Shown: positions 1 to 7,216 of the stretch, one piece after another | Position numbering within the stretch: position 1 is the first letter of the stretch | Layout of the letters: every line of letters begins with the position of its first letter | NCBI GenBank assembly: GCA_016793535.1 | Contig: JAEUHA010000140.1 | Coordinates: forward strand, 1 to 51,420 | DNA from: Opitutaceae bacterium | GTDB taxonomy: Bacteria > Verrucomicrobiota > Verrucomicrobiia > Opitutales > Opitutaceae | Reading direction: 5' to 3' | DNA: 51,420 bases | The notes under the pieces: generated by a model | What the model saw: the letters and a program-made list of their open reading frames with translations, nothing else | Databases searched by the model: none | Told to the model about the DNA's origin: nothing | Translations under genes and position numbers: made by a program

Positions 1-1
1 T

Positions 2-361
2 CACCGGCAGGTGGAGTCGCTCACGATGGACCGCGAGGTCATGCACCTGCGGGACTCGCTGATTCCGAAGTATGCCGAGCTGGTGTACTACGGGTTCTGG
101 TTCGCCCCCGAGCGCGAGGCGCTGCAGGCCCTCGTCGACGAAAGCCAGCGCTACGTTTCAGGCACCGTTCGCCTGAAGCTCTACAAGGGCAATATCATCA
201 CCTGCGGCCGCAAGTCGAAGTACTCGCTCTACGACATGAACGTCGCCTCGATGGAAGGCGTGAAGAGCTGGTACAACCAGAGCGACGCGACCGGCTTCAT
301 CCGGCTGAACGGTCTCCGGCTCCGCGCGCGCAATTTGGCCCAGGGCGGACCGAAGGTCTGA
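2..361 (+). CDS. argG: Argininosuccinate synthase, C-terminal part (5' truncated by window)
   Basis: Argininosuccinate synthase joins citrulline and aspartate with ATP hydrolysis in the penultimate step of arginine synthesis, in the cytoplasm. Only the last 119 residues are visible; the reading frame is open from base 2, so the gene starts outside the window. Recognisable C-terminal stretches are [12 protein letters not shown], the tetramer-tail region with [24 protein letters not shown] and SKYSLYD. The stop is TGA at 359-361. A GTG at 11 is an internal valine codon, not a start. The gene converges on the minus-strand MCE operon, with the inverted repeat at 384-478 between them. Identification is from family sequence memory and is strong. 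Confidence 0.95.
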   Translation, partial: HRQVESLTMDREVMHLRDSLIPKYAELVYYGFWFAPEREALQALVDESQRYVSGTVRLKLYKGNIITCGRKSKYSLYDMNVASMEGVKSWYNQSDATGFIRLNGLRLRARNLAQGGPKV

Positions 362-383
362 TGAGGCGGCGGTGCCGCCCCTG

Positions 384-478
384 CAGTTGAGAGTTCGAAG
401 CTGAGCGTTGAGAGACGAACCCTTCCGACGACTTCCGAGGCTTGGGTCTCTCAACTCCAGACTCTCCACTCTCCACTG
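384..478. repeat. Imperfect inverted repeat, GTTGA-rich family, copy 1
   Basis: Two 33-nt arms (384-416 and 446-478) are imperfect reverse complements, ending in CAGTTGAGAG on the left and CTCTCCACTG on the right, around a 29-nt loop. It lies between the convergent ends of argG and mlaD. The same arm core, CAGTTGA..GTT.GAAGCTGA..., recurs at 49003-49166, so this is a dispersed element rather than a one-off hairpin. It could serve as a bidirectional transcription end, but there is no T-run. Confidence 0.7.
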
Positions 479-499
479 CCCGGCCCGCCGGGCCGGGCC

Positions 500-1495
500 T
501 CAGAACAACCCGCCGTACACCACGCCGACCGCGGTGATCGGGCCGGTGTCGTCGAGGCCGTCCAGGGCGCGGTCGGCCTTCTTCATGATCGACTGCGCGT
601 CGCGGAACAGGCTTTCGTCGCTCAGCAGCTTGCCGAGCGAACCTTCACCCCGTGCGATCTTTTCGGATACGCTGCGGAGGTTGGCGATCGAGACCTTGAT
701 GTCGTCGCCGGCCTTCTGATCGAACACCAGCGCGCCGATTGCGCCCTGGCCGGACTTTACCTGGTCCACGATCTTCTGGGCGTTCGCGATGAAGGTCTTG
801 GCCTCGCTGGCGCCGTTCTTGATCTCGGCAATCGTCGAGACGAGCTCGTCGTACATCTTCGGGTCGCTGATCAGCCGCCCGAGCGTGCCCTCGCCCTTGT
901 TCACCTTCGTGGTGATCTCCTGCAGGTTCGCGGTGGCCTTGCTGATGTTCTCGCGGTTCTCGGTGATGAGCTGGTCGACCTTCTTGATGATGCCGGTCTC
1001 GTTCTTGCCGTCACCGCTGAGGGCGGAACTGAGGTCGCCGATGGCGGTTTCGAGCTTTTTGCCGAGTTCGCCCATCTGGGTCATGACGGAGTTCAGGTCG
1101 GGCGTCGTCTTGGTGGTGATCTCGGCGCCGTCCGGCAGGTCCGGGGCGGCTTCCGTGCCGAGGGTGACGCTGAGGTAGTTGGTGCCGATGAGTCCGGCCA
1201 TCACGATCATGGCGCTCGCGTCGCTCTTGATCTTCACCTGGTGGCTGATGCGCAGGACGGCCTCGGCGCGGCGGCCCGCCAGGCGGGTCTTTTCGACCTC
1301 GCCGATCTTCACGCCCGCCATGCGCACCTCGTCGCCTTCCTTGAGTTCCTTGAGGCTCTCGAAGCCGGCGATCAGGTTGTACCCCTGATCCTTGAACACC
1401 TTGCCGCCCCGGAGGGTTTCGAAGGTCACCCAGGTGAGCGCCAAGCCGAGGATGAAGAAGAGCCCGACGCGGGCCGTCTGTTGGAAGTTATTCAT
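500..1495 (-). CDS. mlaD: MCE-family lipid transport substrate-binding protein (MlaD-like)
   Basis: Periplasmic, membrane-anchored MCE protein of an ABC-type phospholipid transporter; 331 aa. An N-terminal membrane anchor (VGLFFILGLALTWVTF, about residues 9-24) is followed by one MCE domain (about 38-120, with EGDEVRMAGVKIGEV and GLIGTNYLSVTLG). The long C-terminal part is probably helical and contains three LGxLxxD-like segments (GTLGRLISDPK, GAIGALVFDQK, GSLGKLLSDES), typical of MCE proteins with extended tails. I chose the ATG at 1495, giving MNNFQQTARVG; the open frame continues upstream to 1615 but that part overlaps mlaF and lacks sense. It is the last gene of the operon, 4 bp after mlaF. 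Confidence 0.9.
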   Translation of the reverse strand: MNNFQQTARVGLFFILGLALTWVTFETLRGGKVFKDQGYNLIAGFESLKELKEGDEVRMAGVKIGEVEKTRLAGRRAEAVLRISHQVKIKSDASAMIVMAGLIGTNYLSVTLGTEAAPDLPDGAEITTKTTPDLNSVMTQMGELGKKLETAIGDLSSALSGDGKNETGIIKKVDQLITENRENISKATANLQEITTKVNKGEGTLGRLISDPKMYDELVSTIAEIKNGASEAKTFIANAQKIVDQVKSGQGAIGALVFDQKAGDDIKVSIANLRSVSEKIARGEGSLGKLLSDESLFRDAQSIMKKADRALDGLDDTGPITAVGVVYGGLF

Positions 1496-1499
1496 GGCA

Positions 1500-2315
1500 T
1501 CAAGTCTCCAGTTGTTTGAAACGGGGATTCTGCAAATCGATCTTCGGGTGAAGGAAATCGGCGACCTTGGGATCCTTGGGCTCGTGCAGCTCTGACGGCG
1601 GACCGAGGAAAACAAGGCGGCCGCCCATGAGGATGCCGACGCGGTCGGCGATGTTCAGCGCGAGGTCCCGGTCGTGGGACACGACGATGGTGGTGACATG
1701 GTACTGGTCCTTCAGGGTCGCGATGATCTCGCTGATCGTCGCGCCCATCACCGGGTCGAGCTCGCTGGTCGGCTCGTCGTAGAGCATCAGCTGCGGCTCC
1801 ATCACCAGGGCGCGGGCGATCGCGACCCGCTTCTTCATGCCGCCGGAGAGTTCGGATGGGAATTTCTGCGCCGCGTTCTCGAGCGAGAGGATCTGCAGCG
1901 CGTGCATCACCTTTTCCCGGATGCTGGCCTCGTTGCCGATCCGGTGCTCGCGCGGGTAGAGCGCGAGGTTGTCGTAGACCGAGATCGAGTTGAACAGCGC
2001 GCCCGCCTGGAAAACGAGCGCCATGCGGACGTGTTCACGTGTCTCCTCGGCGGCGGCGTCCCGGCGGTCGACCGTGACCTTGCCGGCAGTCGGCATTTCG
2101 AGGCCGACGATGTGCTTGAGCAAAACGCTCTTGCCCGAGCCGCTCGGGCCCATGAGGACGAAGATCTCGCCCGGTTTCACCGCGAACGAGATGTCCTTCA
2201 GGACCTCGAAGGTGCCGAACGACTTGGACAAATTCTCGATCGTAACGCCGACCGCCGGGGACTCGGTCTGGGTGAAAGGATTGCGGGTGACGTCGGGTGC
2301 GGTCGCCATGTTCAC
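1500..2315 (-). CDS. mlaF: MCE transporter ATP-binding protein (MlaF-like)
   Basis: Cytoplasmic ABC ATPase that powers the MlaE permease. Walker A is GPSGSGKSVLLKHI, the signature is LSGGMKKRVAIARAL, and Walker B is LMLYDEPTSELDP, all intact; the switch histidine is in TTIVVSHDRDLA. Length 271 aa, usual for the family. The GTG at 2315 overlaps the mlaE stop (GTGA), which suggests translational coupling; an ATG two codons later (2309) is an equally reasonable start. It sits between mlaE and mlaD, the standard ATPase/permease/MCE order. Confidence 0.93.
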   Translation of the reverse strand: MNMATAPDVTRNPFTQTESPAVGVTIENLSKSFGTFEVLKDISFAVKPGEIFVLMGPSGSGKSVLLKHIVGLEMPTAGKVTVDRRDAAAEETREHVRMALVFQAGALFNSISVYDNLALYPREHRIGNEASIREKVMHALQILSLENAAQKFPSELSGGMKKRVAIARALVMEPQLMLYDEPTSELDPVMGATISEIIATLKDQYHVTTIVVSHDRDLALNIADRVGILMGGRLVFLGPPSELHEPKDPKVADFLHPKIDLQNPRFKQLET

Positions 2316-3064
2316 ATGAGGGCTTTCGTGACGAAGTAATCGAGCACGAGGATGAGGATGAGCGACGTGACGACGGCGCGGGTGACGGACGCGCCGATCT
2401 CGCGCGGACCGCCGCGGGTGTTGAGCCCGATGTTGCAGCAGACGAGGACGACGCCGAGGCCGAACACCTCCGCCTTGATCAGGCCGTTGGCGACGTCCTT
2501 GAATTCCATGAAGCGGCGCAGCGCCGCGAAATACGCCGGAGGGTCGATCGAGATGAAGTTGGTGTATTTCGAGACGATCGCCCCGCCGAACCAGCCCACG
2601 AGGTTGGCGATGATGGCGAGCACCGGCACCATCACGACGGCGGCCGCGAGGCGGGGCATGACCAGCATCCGGACCGGCGGAATGTTCATGGTCACCAGCG
2701 CGTCGATCTCCTGGTAGACCTTCATCGATGCGAGCTCGGCGGTGATGGCGGAACCGACGCGGCCGGCCAGCAGGATGGCGACCATCACCGGGCCGAGTTC
2801 GCGCGCCATCGACAGGCCGACCAGGCTACCGATGAACTGCTTCGCCCCGAAGTTCTGCATCGAGTAGCCGGCCTGCAGCGCGAGCACGCTGCCGATGAAG
2901 AAGCTCAGGATCGCGACGATCGGCAGCGTGGTGTAGCCGATGAGGTAGCACTGTTCGACGAACCGGCCGAACTGCCGCGGGAGCGAGGGCAGGTAGCCGA
3001 TGCTCCGGAACAGGAGCAGGATCGTGCTGCCGAAACCCTCGAGGATGTTGTTGAGTTGTCTCAT
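2312..3064 (-). CDS. mlaE: MCE transporter permease (MlaE-like)
   Basis: Integral inner-membrane permease of the MCE phospholipid transporter, 250 aa, with about five hydrophobic segments. Characteristic stretches are LPIVAILSFFIGSVLALQ, the SMARELGPVMVAILLAGRVGSAITAELASMKV core and the MNIPPVRMLVMPRL loop. Start ATG at 3064 lies one base downstream of the stop codon of the WPF-repeat gene, and the 3' end overlaps mlaF, so the four genes are almost certainly one transcript. No mlaB (STAS) or mlaC gene accompanies it here. Confidence 0.93.
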   Translation of the reverse strand: MRQLNNILEGFGSTILLLFRSIGYLPSLPRQFGRFVEQCYLIGYTTLPIVAILSFFIGSVLALQAGYSMQNFGAKQFIGSLVGLSMARELGPVMVAILLAGRVGSAITAELASMKVYQEIDALVTMNIPPVRMLVMPRLAAAVVMVPVLAIIANLVGWFGGAIVSKYTNFISIDPPAYFAALRRFMEFKDVANGLIKAEVFGLGVVLVCCNIGLNTRGGPREIGASVTRAVVTSLILILVLDYFVTKALM

Positions 3065-3065
3065 G

Positions 3066-4580
3066 TCAGCGCGGCTCGGTCGCAGTGGTAACGGGTTTCG
3101 CCGGGAAATCTAACCAGAACATCCGCCATCCGTCGTTCGGCCCACGGCGGAACCCGAAAAGGCCGTTGCCGATCGACACCCGCCGGGCCTGCGCCTGGCG
3201 CGTGACGCCGAGCAGCGGCCCGAGGTGAAACTCGCTGCGCTCCTGCGCGGGCCGGCGTTCCCACGTGATGGCATTCCACAGGAACGACGTGCGCTCGTCG
3301 CCCGAGGGCAGCCGCTCGTACCGTCCGAGGGCCAGGAGCGGCGACCACGCGTGCTTGATCTTCTCGTTGCGCGGGAAAAACACGTCGAGCGGACTCAAGA
3401 GCTGCCACTGGCGGCGGCCGGCGCCGTTGTCCCATTCGCTGAGGATCGGCCAGATGTGCGTGAGCTCGGCGGCCGGTGCGTTCGGGCGCCCCACGGCGCG
3501 CTGCACTTCGTTCCAATAAAGAAAATACAGGAACTGGGTCCGCGTGCGTTCAACGCGGTCGTCGTCGGACCAGCGGGCCTGGCGCACGAGCGGCCACGGC
3601 ATCCACCGCTTGTCGTAGCCCTTGACGACCGAGTGGGAGTAGAACGGGGCCCAGCGGTTGACATACCGGCCCTCGCCCCGGCCCTGCATGAAGAGCGGCC
3701 AGAAGTAACGACGTTCCTGATACGCCTTGGGCGCGGTGATGTTCGTGTAGCCGAAGAACGGCCAGAGGAAGTCCTCGTTGATGTGGTTCGGCCCGGTGCT
3801 CTTCGTGTAGAACGGCAGGACCCCCACGTCCCGCCGCGGCGGCGTGCCGGGGGGGGCGTCGGCGGCGGGCTGCTTCACCGCCTTGAAGCCGAAGGGCCAG
3901 AGATAGGTGTCGTGCCGCGAGCCGTCCGGTCGCGCGACGTAGCCGTAGAACGGCCAGAACGCCCAGCCGGTGGCGGCGCCGCGCGTCACCCGGAGGAACG
4001 GCCACGGTGTCCAGGTCGACACCACGCCACGCCGCTCGTTGCGCACGTAGAACGGGAACAGCGTCCACGACAGGTGTTCGAGCGTGAGCTTGTTCTTCAC
4101 CGTGCCGTGGATCGGGAAGAGCGCGCGGTAACTCAGCTCGGGATCACCCGATTCCCGGGAGAACCAGAACGGGAAAACCTCAAACTCCCGCCGGCGGTCG
4201 TAGGCGGTCGTGGGCGGGCTGGCGTTCGCGTGCCGGCCCCAGCGCCGGACCAGCTCGAAGACGCTCCACCGGTACGTGGTGGCATCCGTGCTGTAGCTGA
4301 AAAGTGGATATAGCACGTACCCGGCGCGAAATCCCTCCTGCGGATGATCGAGCCGCACCCAGAAGGGGCGGAAACCGCTCGCGGTGTGGCCCGCGGCGTC
4401 CGCGGCGGGCTTGCGGAAGAGAAAGGGTCCCGCCGCGCTCCACGCGTCGACCCGGGCCGCGGGGTCGTGGTGCGACACGACGAACGGCCAGCCGTTGCGC
4501 TCATACTCGACCGGCTCGCTGCGCACCGCGAGTGCGGTGGCGGCGAGGCCGAGCCAGGCGAGGAGTGGACGGACGGTCAT
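3066..4580 (-). CDS. Exported aromatic WPF-repeat protein, first gene of the MCE operon; function unknown
   Basis: Protein of 504 aa from the ATG at 4580 (MTVRPLLAWLG...), which begins a plausible signal peptide ending near AVRSEP. The mature part is full of short aromatic-proline motifs spaced some 15-30 residues apart: NGWPFVV, RPFWVRL, VFPFWFS, LFPFYVR, PWPFLRV, FWPFYGY, LWPFGFK, VLPFYTK, LWPFFGY, FWPLFMQ, RWAPFYS, PWPLVRQ. This alternation of aromatic strands and polar turns suggests a beta-rich repeat or an outer-membrane barrel, but I recognise no named family. Its stop is one base before mlaE, so it probably works with the lipid transporter. The open frame continues to 4883 without a signal-like N terminus; that extension is less likely. 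Confidence 0.75.
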   Translation of the reverse strand: MTVRPLLAWLGLAATALAVRSEPVEYERNGWPFVVSHHDPAARVDAWSAAGPFLFRKPAADAAGHTASGFRPFWVRLDHPQEGFRAGYVLYPLFSYSTDATTYRWSVFELVRRWGRHANASPPTTAYDRRREFEVFPFWFSRESGDPELSYRALFPIHGTVKNKLTLEHLSWTLFPFYVRNERRGVVSTWTPWPFLRVTRGAATGWAFWPFYGYVARPDGSRHDTYLWPFGFKAVKQPAADAPPGTPPRRDVGVLPFYTKSTGPNHINEDFLWPFFGYTNITAPKAYQERRYFWPLFMQGRGEGRYVNRWAPFYSHSVVKGYDKRWMPWPLVRQARWSDDDRVERTRTQFLYFLYWNEVQRAVGRPNAPAAELTHIWPILSEWDNGAGRRQWQLLSPLDVFFPRNEKIKHAWSPLLALGRYERLPSGDERTSFLWNAITWERRPAQERSEFHLGPLLGVTRQAQARRVSIGNGLFGFRRGPNDGWRMFWLDFPAKPVTTATEPR

Positions 4581-4965
4581 GGTCGAGAGTTCGGCGCCCC
4601 GATTCCCTGCATGGCACCGCCGGAGCTTGGTAATCAACGTGAGGCGCGAACGTAAGGTGCGGACATTGTCGAGGAGGCGCGCGGGCGCAAATGCTATGTT
4701 GCCGGTTTGTGAACGGCAGATGCGCCTGCGGTTCCCGGCTTGAAATCCGGCGAGGCGAACTTCGTCCGGGCGCCGGACCGGCGCTGCCGGCCTTTTCTGT
4801 GTCATAGGTCCGCCCGCACGGTGCCGGAGTGGCAACGCGGGCGAATCCGCCGCCCGGAGGCGCGGGTTTTCCCGTTGCGGCACCCGGCCGCCGCCTTGTC
4901 ATGATCGTTCCCGCCATGCTCCCGTCCTTCCCGTTTCGCCTCCATCCGCGCCCCGCGCGGCGGCC
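4581..4965. other. Divergent intergenic region between the MCE operon and rsmD
   Basis: 385 bp without a convincing gene. It must hold the promoters of the minus-strand operon and of rsmD, but I see no clear -35/-10 pair. A GC hairpin near 4778-4793 is followed by CTTTTCTG, and a broken inverted repeat pairs GTGCC..GCAACGCGGG (4821-4841) with CCCGTTGCGGCAC (4871-4883). Short open frames on both strands here look like high-GC noise. Confidence 0.5.
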
Positions 4966-5535
4966 ATGCGCATAAGCGGCGGCATCGCGCGCGGCATTCC
5001 GCTCGACGTGCCCAAGGGCGACGCCGTGCGGCCGGCGACCGATGGCATGCGGCAGGCCGTGTTTTCCAGCCTCGGTGCCGCCGTGGCGGACGCCCGGTTC
5101 CTCGACCTCTTCGCCGGCAGCGGCGCCTACGGCCTCGAGGCGCTCAGCCGCGGCGCGGCCGGCGGCACGTTCGTCGAACAGAACGCGAAGGCGGCCGGTT
5201 GCATCCGGCGAAATCTCGCGGCCGTGGGCAAGAGTCTGGGGCGCGACCTGCGCGAAGTGACCGTGCTCGCCGCCGATGCCCGCACGGTGCCGCTCGGCGG
5301 CGGCGCGGTGCCGGATCTCGTGTTCATCGATCCGCCGTATGAGCTCATCGCCGACGTGGCGCCCGGAGTGTTCGAGCGGCTGGCGACGGTGCTGGCCACG
5401 AAGCCGGAGGCGCTCGTCGTGTTCGAACTGCCCGGCGAGCTCGAGCTGGCCCCGCCGGGCTGGAGGCTGCTCAAGCGACTCGGCAAGGGCGCGCGCCAGC
5501 CGACGGTGGCGTTCTTCCGGCGGGACCCGGCTTGA
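4966..5535 (+). CDS. rsmD: 16S rRNA (guanine966-N2)-methyltransferase RsmD
   Basis: Methylates G966 of 16S rRNA using S-adenosylmethionine, during 30S assembly. 189 aa, the usual size. It opens with MRISGGIARG, close to the family's typical start, then VRPATDGMRQAVFSSL, the SAM-binding motif LDLFAGSGAYGLEALSRGA (about 46-64), and the catalytic FIDPPYE motif with DPPY at residues 122-125. No Shine-Dalgarno is visible before the ATG. It is followed directly by the 60-bp palindromic element and convergent rsmE. Confidence 0.92.
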   Translation: MRISGGIARGIPLDVPKGDAVRPATDGMRQAVFSSLGAAVADARFLDLFAGSGAYGLEALSRGAAGGTFVEQNAKAAGCIRRNLAAVGKSLGRDLREVTVLAADARTVPLGGGAVPDLVFIDPPYELIADVAPGVFERLATVLATKPEALVVFELPGELELAPPGWRLLKRLGKGARQPTVAFFRRDPA

Positions 5536-5536
5536 C

Positions 5537-5596
5537 GGGAGCGCGGCCGGAGACGGCCGCTTTCCCTTTCGGGCGGACGCGGACGTCCGCGCTCCC
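5537..5596. repeat. 60-bp palindromic element, copy 1
   Basis: Exactly 60 bp bounded by perfect 10-bp inverted ends GGGAGCGCGG (5537-5546) and CCGCGCTCCC (5587-5596), with further internal pairing. A second 60-bp copy with identical ends lies at 15026-15085. Here it starts 2 bp after the rsmD stop, between the convergent rsmD and rsmE genes. It resembles REP-type palindromes in size and placement. Confidence 0.8.
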
Positions 5597-5610
5597 GGGA
5601 GACCCTTCGC

Positions 5611-6345
5611 TCACATCAACCCGAGCCGCGCGCGCAGCAGCGTGAGCGCGGCGACCACCGCCGTCTCCGTGCGCAGGATACGCGGCCCGAGGTGAACGAG
5701 CTGGAATCCGCCCTGCCGCAGGGCGTCGCGGTCGGGGCCGGACCAGCCGCGCTCACCCCCGAGGGCGAGGACGTGGGGCGTCGCGGCGGCACCCGTGTAT
5801 CCGCTGAGCGGTGACGGGGACTCGTAGTGGTCGAGCGCCAGGCGGGCGGAAGCGGCGGGCAGGGTGGCGAGCACGTCGGCGAGGCGGCGGCCGGACGTCA
5901 CCTCGGGAATGCGCGTGTCGAACGCCTGCTCCGCGCCGGTCCACAGGTGGCGGCGCCATTCGCCCGAGGTCCAGAGGGTGCTTTGCGCGTAGCTGGCCTC
6001 GGTCTTTTCGGTCCGCACGAAATGAAGCGCGCTCACGCCGAGCGTCGTGGCATCGCGCAGGATGTCGCGGGCGGTCTGGGGCCGCGGCAGGCCGACGAGC
6101 AGGGTGATCGGGTCGGGTGGGGCGGGGGGCGGCCCCCACGCAAAGGTCAGGTGCAACCCAGCGGGATCGATGGCGCCGAGCGTGGCCTTGCCGCGCGGAC
6201 CGTTGACCTGGCCGGCGTCGAAGGTCCCGCCGCTTTGGCGACGCAGGACCTCGAGAATGTGCCGCGCGCGCGGATCGGTGCGCGGGAGCGGGCGGGCAAG
6301 CTCGGCGGGTTCGAAGAGAATCAGGTTCACGCGCAAGAGTCTCAT
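5611..6345 (-). CDS. rsmE: 16S rRNA (uracil1498-N3)-methyltransferase RsmE
   Basis: SPOUT-class enzyme methylating U1498 of 16S rRNA. From the ATG at 6345 it is 244 aa (MRLLRVNLILFEPAEL...), the standard length; the longer upstream open frame overlaps the divergent gene and is rejected. The N-terminal PUA-like part includes DPRARHILEVLRRQSG; the C-terminal trefoil-knot SAM site shows LALGGERGWSGPDRD and the RsmE hallmark LGPRILRTETAVVAAL. The IGPEGG motif of many family members is here LGGERG, a mild variation. The convergent neighbour is also an rRNA methyltransferase. Confidence 0.92.
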   Translation of the reverse strand: MRLLRVNLILFEPAELARPLPRTDPRARHILEVLRRQSGGTFDAGQVNGPRGKATLGAIDPAGLHLTFAWGPPPAPPDPITLLVGLPRPQTARDILRDATTLGVSALHFVRTEKTEASYAQSTLWTSGEWRRHLWTGAEQAFDTRIPEVTSGRRLADVLATLPAASARLALDHYESPSPLSGYTGAAATPHVLALGGERGWSGPDRDALRQGGFQLVHLGPRILRTETAVVAALTLLRARLGLM

Positions 6346-6381
6346 TGCGGACCGGCGGCGCCTGGTGCAACCCTGCGCCGC

Positions 6382-6789
6382 GTGACTCCGCTCGATCTCA
6401 CGACTGTCACGACCCGGCTGGCGGCCTGGTCGTTTCCCGCCGGAATCGACGGAGTCGTCGGCATCGCCAGCGGTGGCGTCGTGCCGGCCGCGCTGGTGGC
6501 GCAACGCCTCGGCGTCGGAATGAAGGTCATGGCGCTCAACTACCGCGACGAGGCCAACGAACCGCGGTTCACCGCGCCGAAGCTGCTTTCCGCGGTGCCC
6601 GATCTCGGCGCGTGGCGCCGCGTGCTGCTCGTCGATGACGTTTACGTGAGCGGCCGGAGCTGGCACGCCGCACGCGCGTTGTTGCCCGCGTCGGTCGAGG
6701 TGCTGCCGTTCGTCCTGAAAGGAAAGGTGGACTTCGCGCTGATCCGCGAGATCGACGGCTGCGTGCAGTGGCCGTGGAAGGTGCAGTGA
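6382..6789 (+). CDS. Small phosphoribosyltransferase-domain protein
   Basis: 135 aa from a GTG at 6382, divergent from rsmE with only 36 bp between starts. The PRPP-binding motif VLLVDDVYVSGRSW is clear, with the two acidic residues at D85-D86; an upstream GIASGGVVPAALVAQRLG provides the PPi loop region. Such short type I PRTases include xanthine-guanine-type and ComF-like enzymes, and some regulatory relatives. The acceptor base cannot be read from the sequence. The open frame extends far upstream but that part is antisense to rsmE. No other ATG would give the complete domain. Confidence 0.8.
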   Translation: MTPLDLTTVTTRLAAWSFPAGIDGVVGIASGGVVPAALVAQRLGVGMKVMALNYRDEANEPRFTAPKLLSAVPDLGAWRRVLLVDDVYVSGRSWHAARALLPASVEVLPFVLKGKVDFALIREIDGCVQWPWKVQ

Positions 6790-6971
6790 GGCCGGACGAA
6801 GCAGGTGAGCGAGGAGAGGGGCGGGTCGAGCGCCGAACCCTGCGGGGTCGTGGCACCTCGCCGAAGTTGACAGGTACGCCGGCGCGGAACGTCGGCCGCT
6901 TTACGCTCAGCGTCGAACCCCTCGGGCGTTGAGGTGAGGACCGGCCCGCCCGCCTTTGGCTCGGCGGAGGC

Positions 6972-7045
6972 TGGTGCGGGCGGACGGAATCGAACCGACG
7001 AGGCCTGCTTGGAAGGCAGGAGTTTTACCACTAAACTACGCCCGC
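6972..7045 (-). tRNA. tRNA-Gly (anticodon TCC)
   Basis: Read on the minus strand, a 7-bp acceptor stem GCGGGCG/CGCCCGC, a D arm with AGTGGTA, an anticodon stem CCTGC/GCAGG around CTTCCAA (anticodon TCC, reading GGA), and a T arm with TTCGATT fold normally. The T stem has one T-T mismatch. The 3' CCA is encoded (6974-6972). It stands alone between two plus-strand genes. Confidence 0.93.
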
Positions 7046-7061
7046 AGGGCGCCGGATCGGA

Positions 7062-7104
7062 GCTTCGGGTCGCCACCGTGTCGCGGTCAAGCCCGCATGC
7101 GGGC
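7062..7104 (-). promoter_or_regulatory. Candidate tRNA-Gly promoter with adjacent palindrome
   Basis: On the minus strand a TTGACC hexamer (7090-7085) lies 40 nt before the tRNA 5' end, a normal -35 position; the matching -10 is weak (CGAAGC). Immediately upstream is a perfect 14-bp palindrome GCCCGCATGCGGGC (7091-7104), possibly a protein site. tRNA-Pro has a TTGACA at nearly the same distance. Confidence 0.4.
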
Positions 7105-7216
7105 CGCCTCGTCACGGGGCGAAAAGTGCGGAAGTGATTCAGTCAGATTGTTTCTCACCGGATTTTTACCCGGTCCCGCATTGCGGGAGCGTATCCTGTG
7201 CCGTTGTCTGAAATCT

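Noticed and set aside
4581-4883. N-terminal extension of the WPF-repeat protein
   Set aside because: It lacks a signal peptide and aromatic repeats and contains low-complexity Arg/Pro sequence; the ATG at 4580 gives a good signal sequence.
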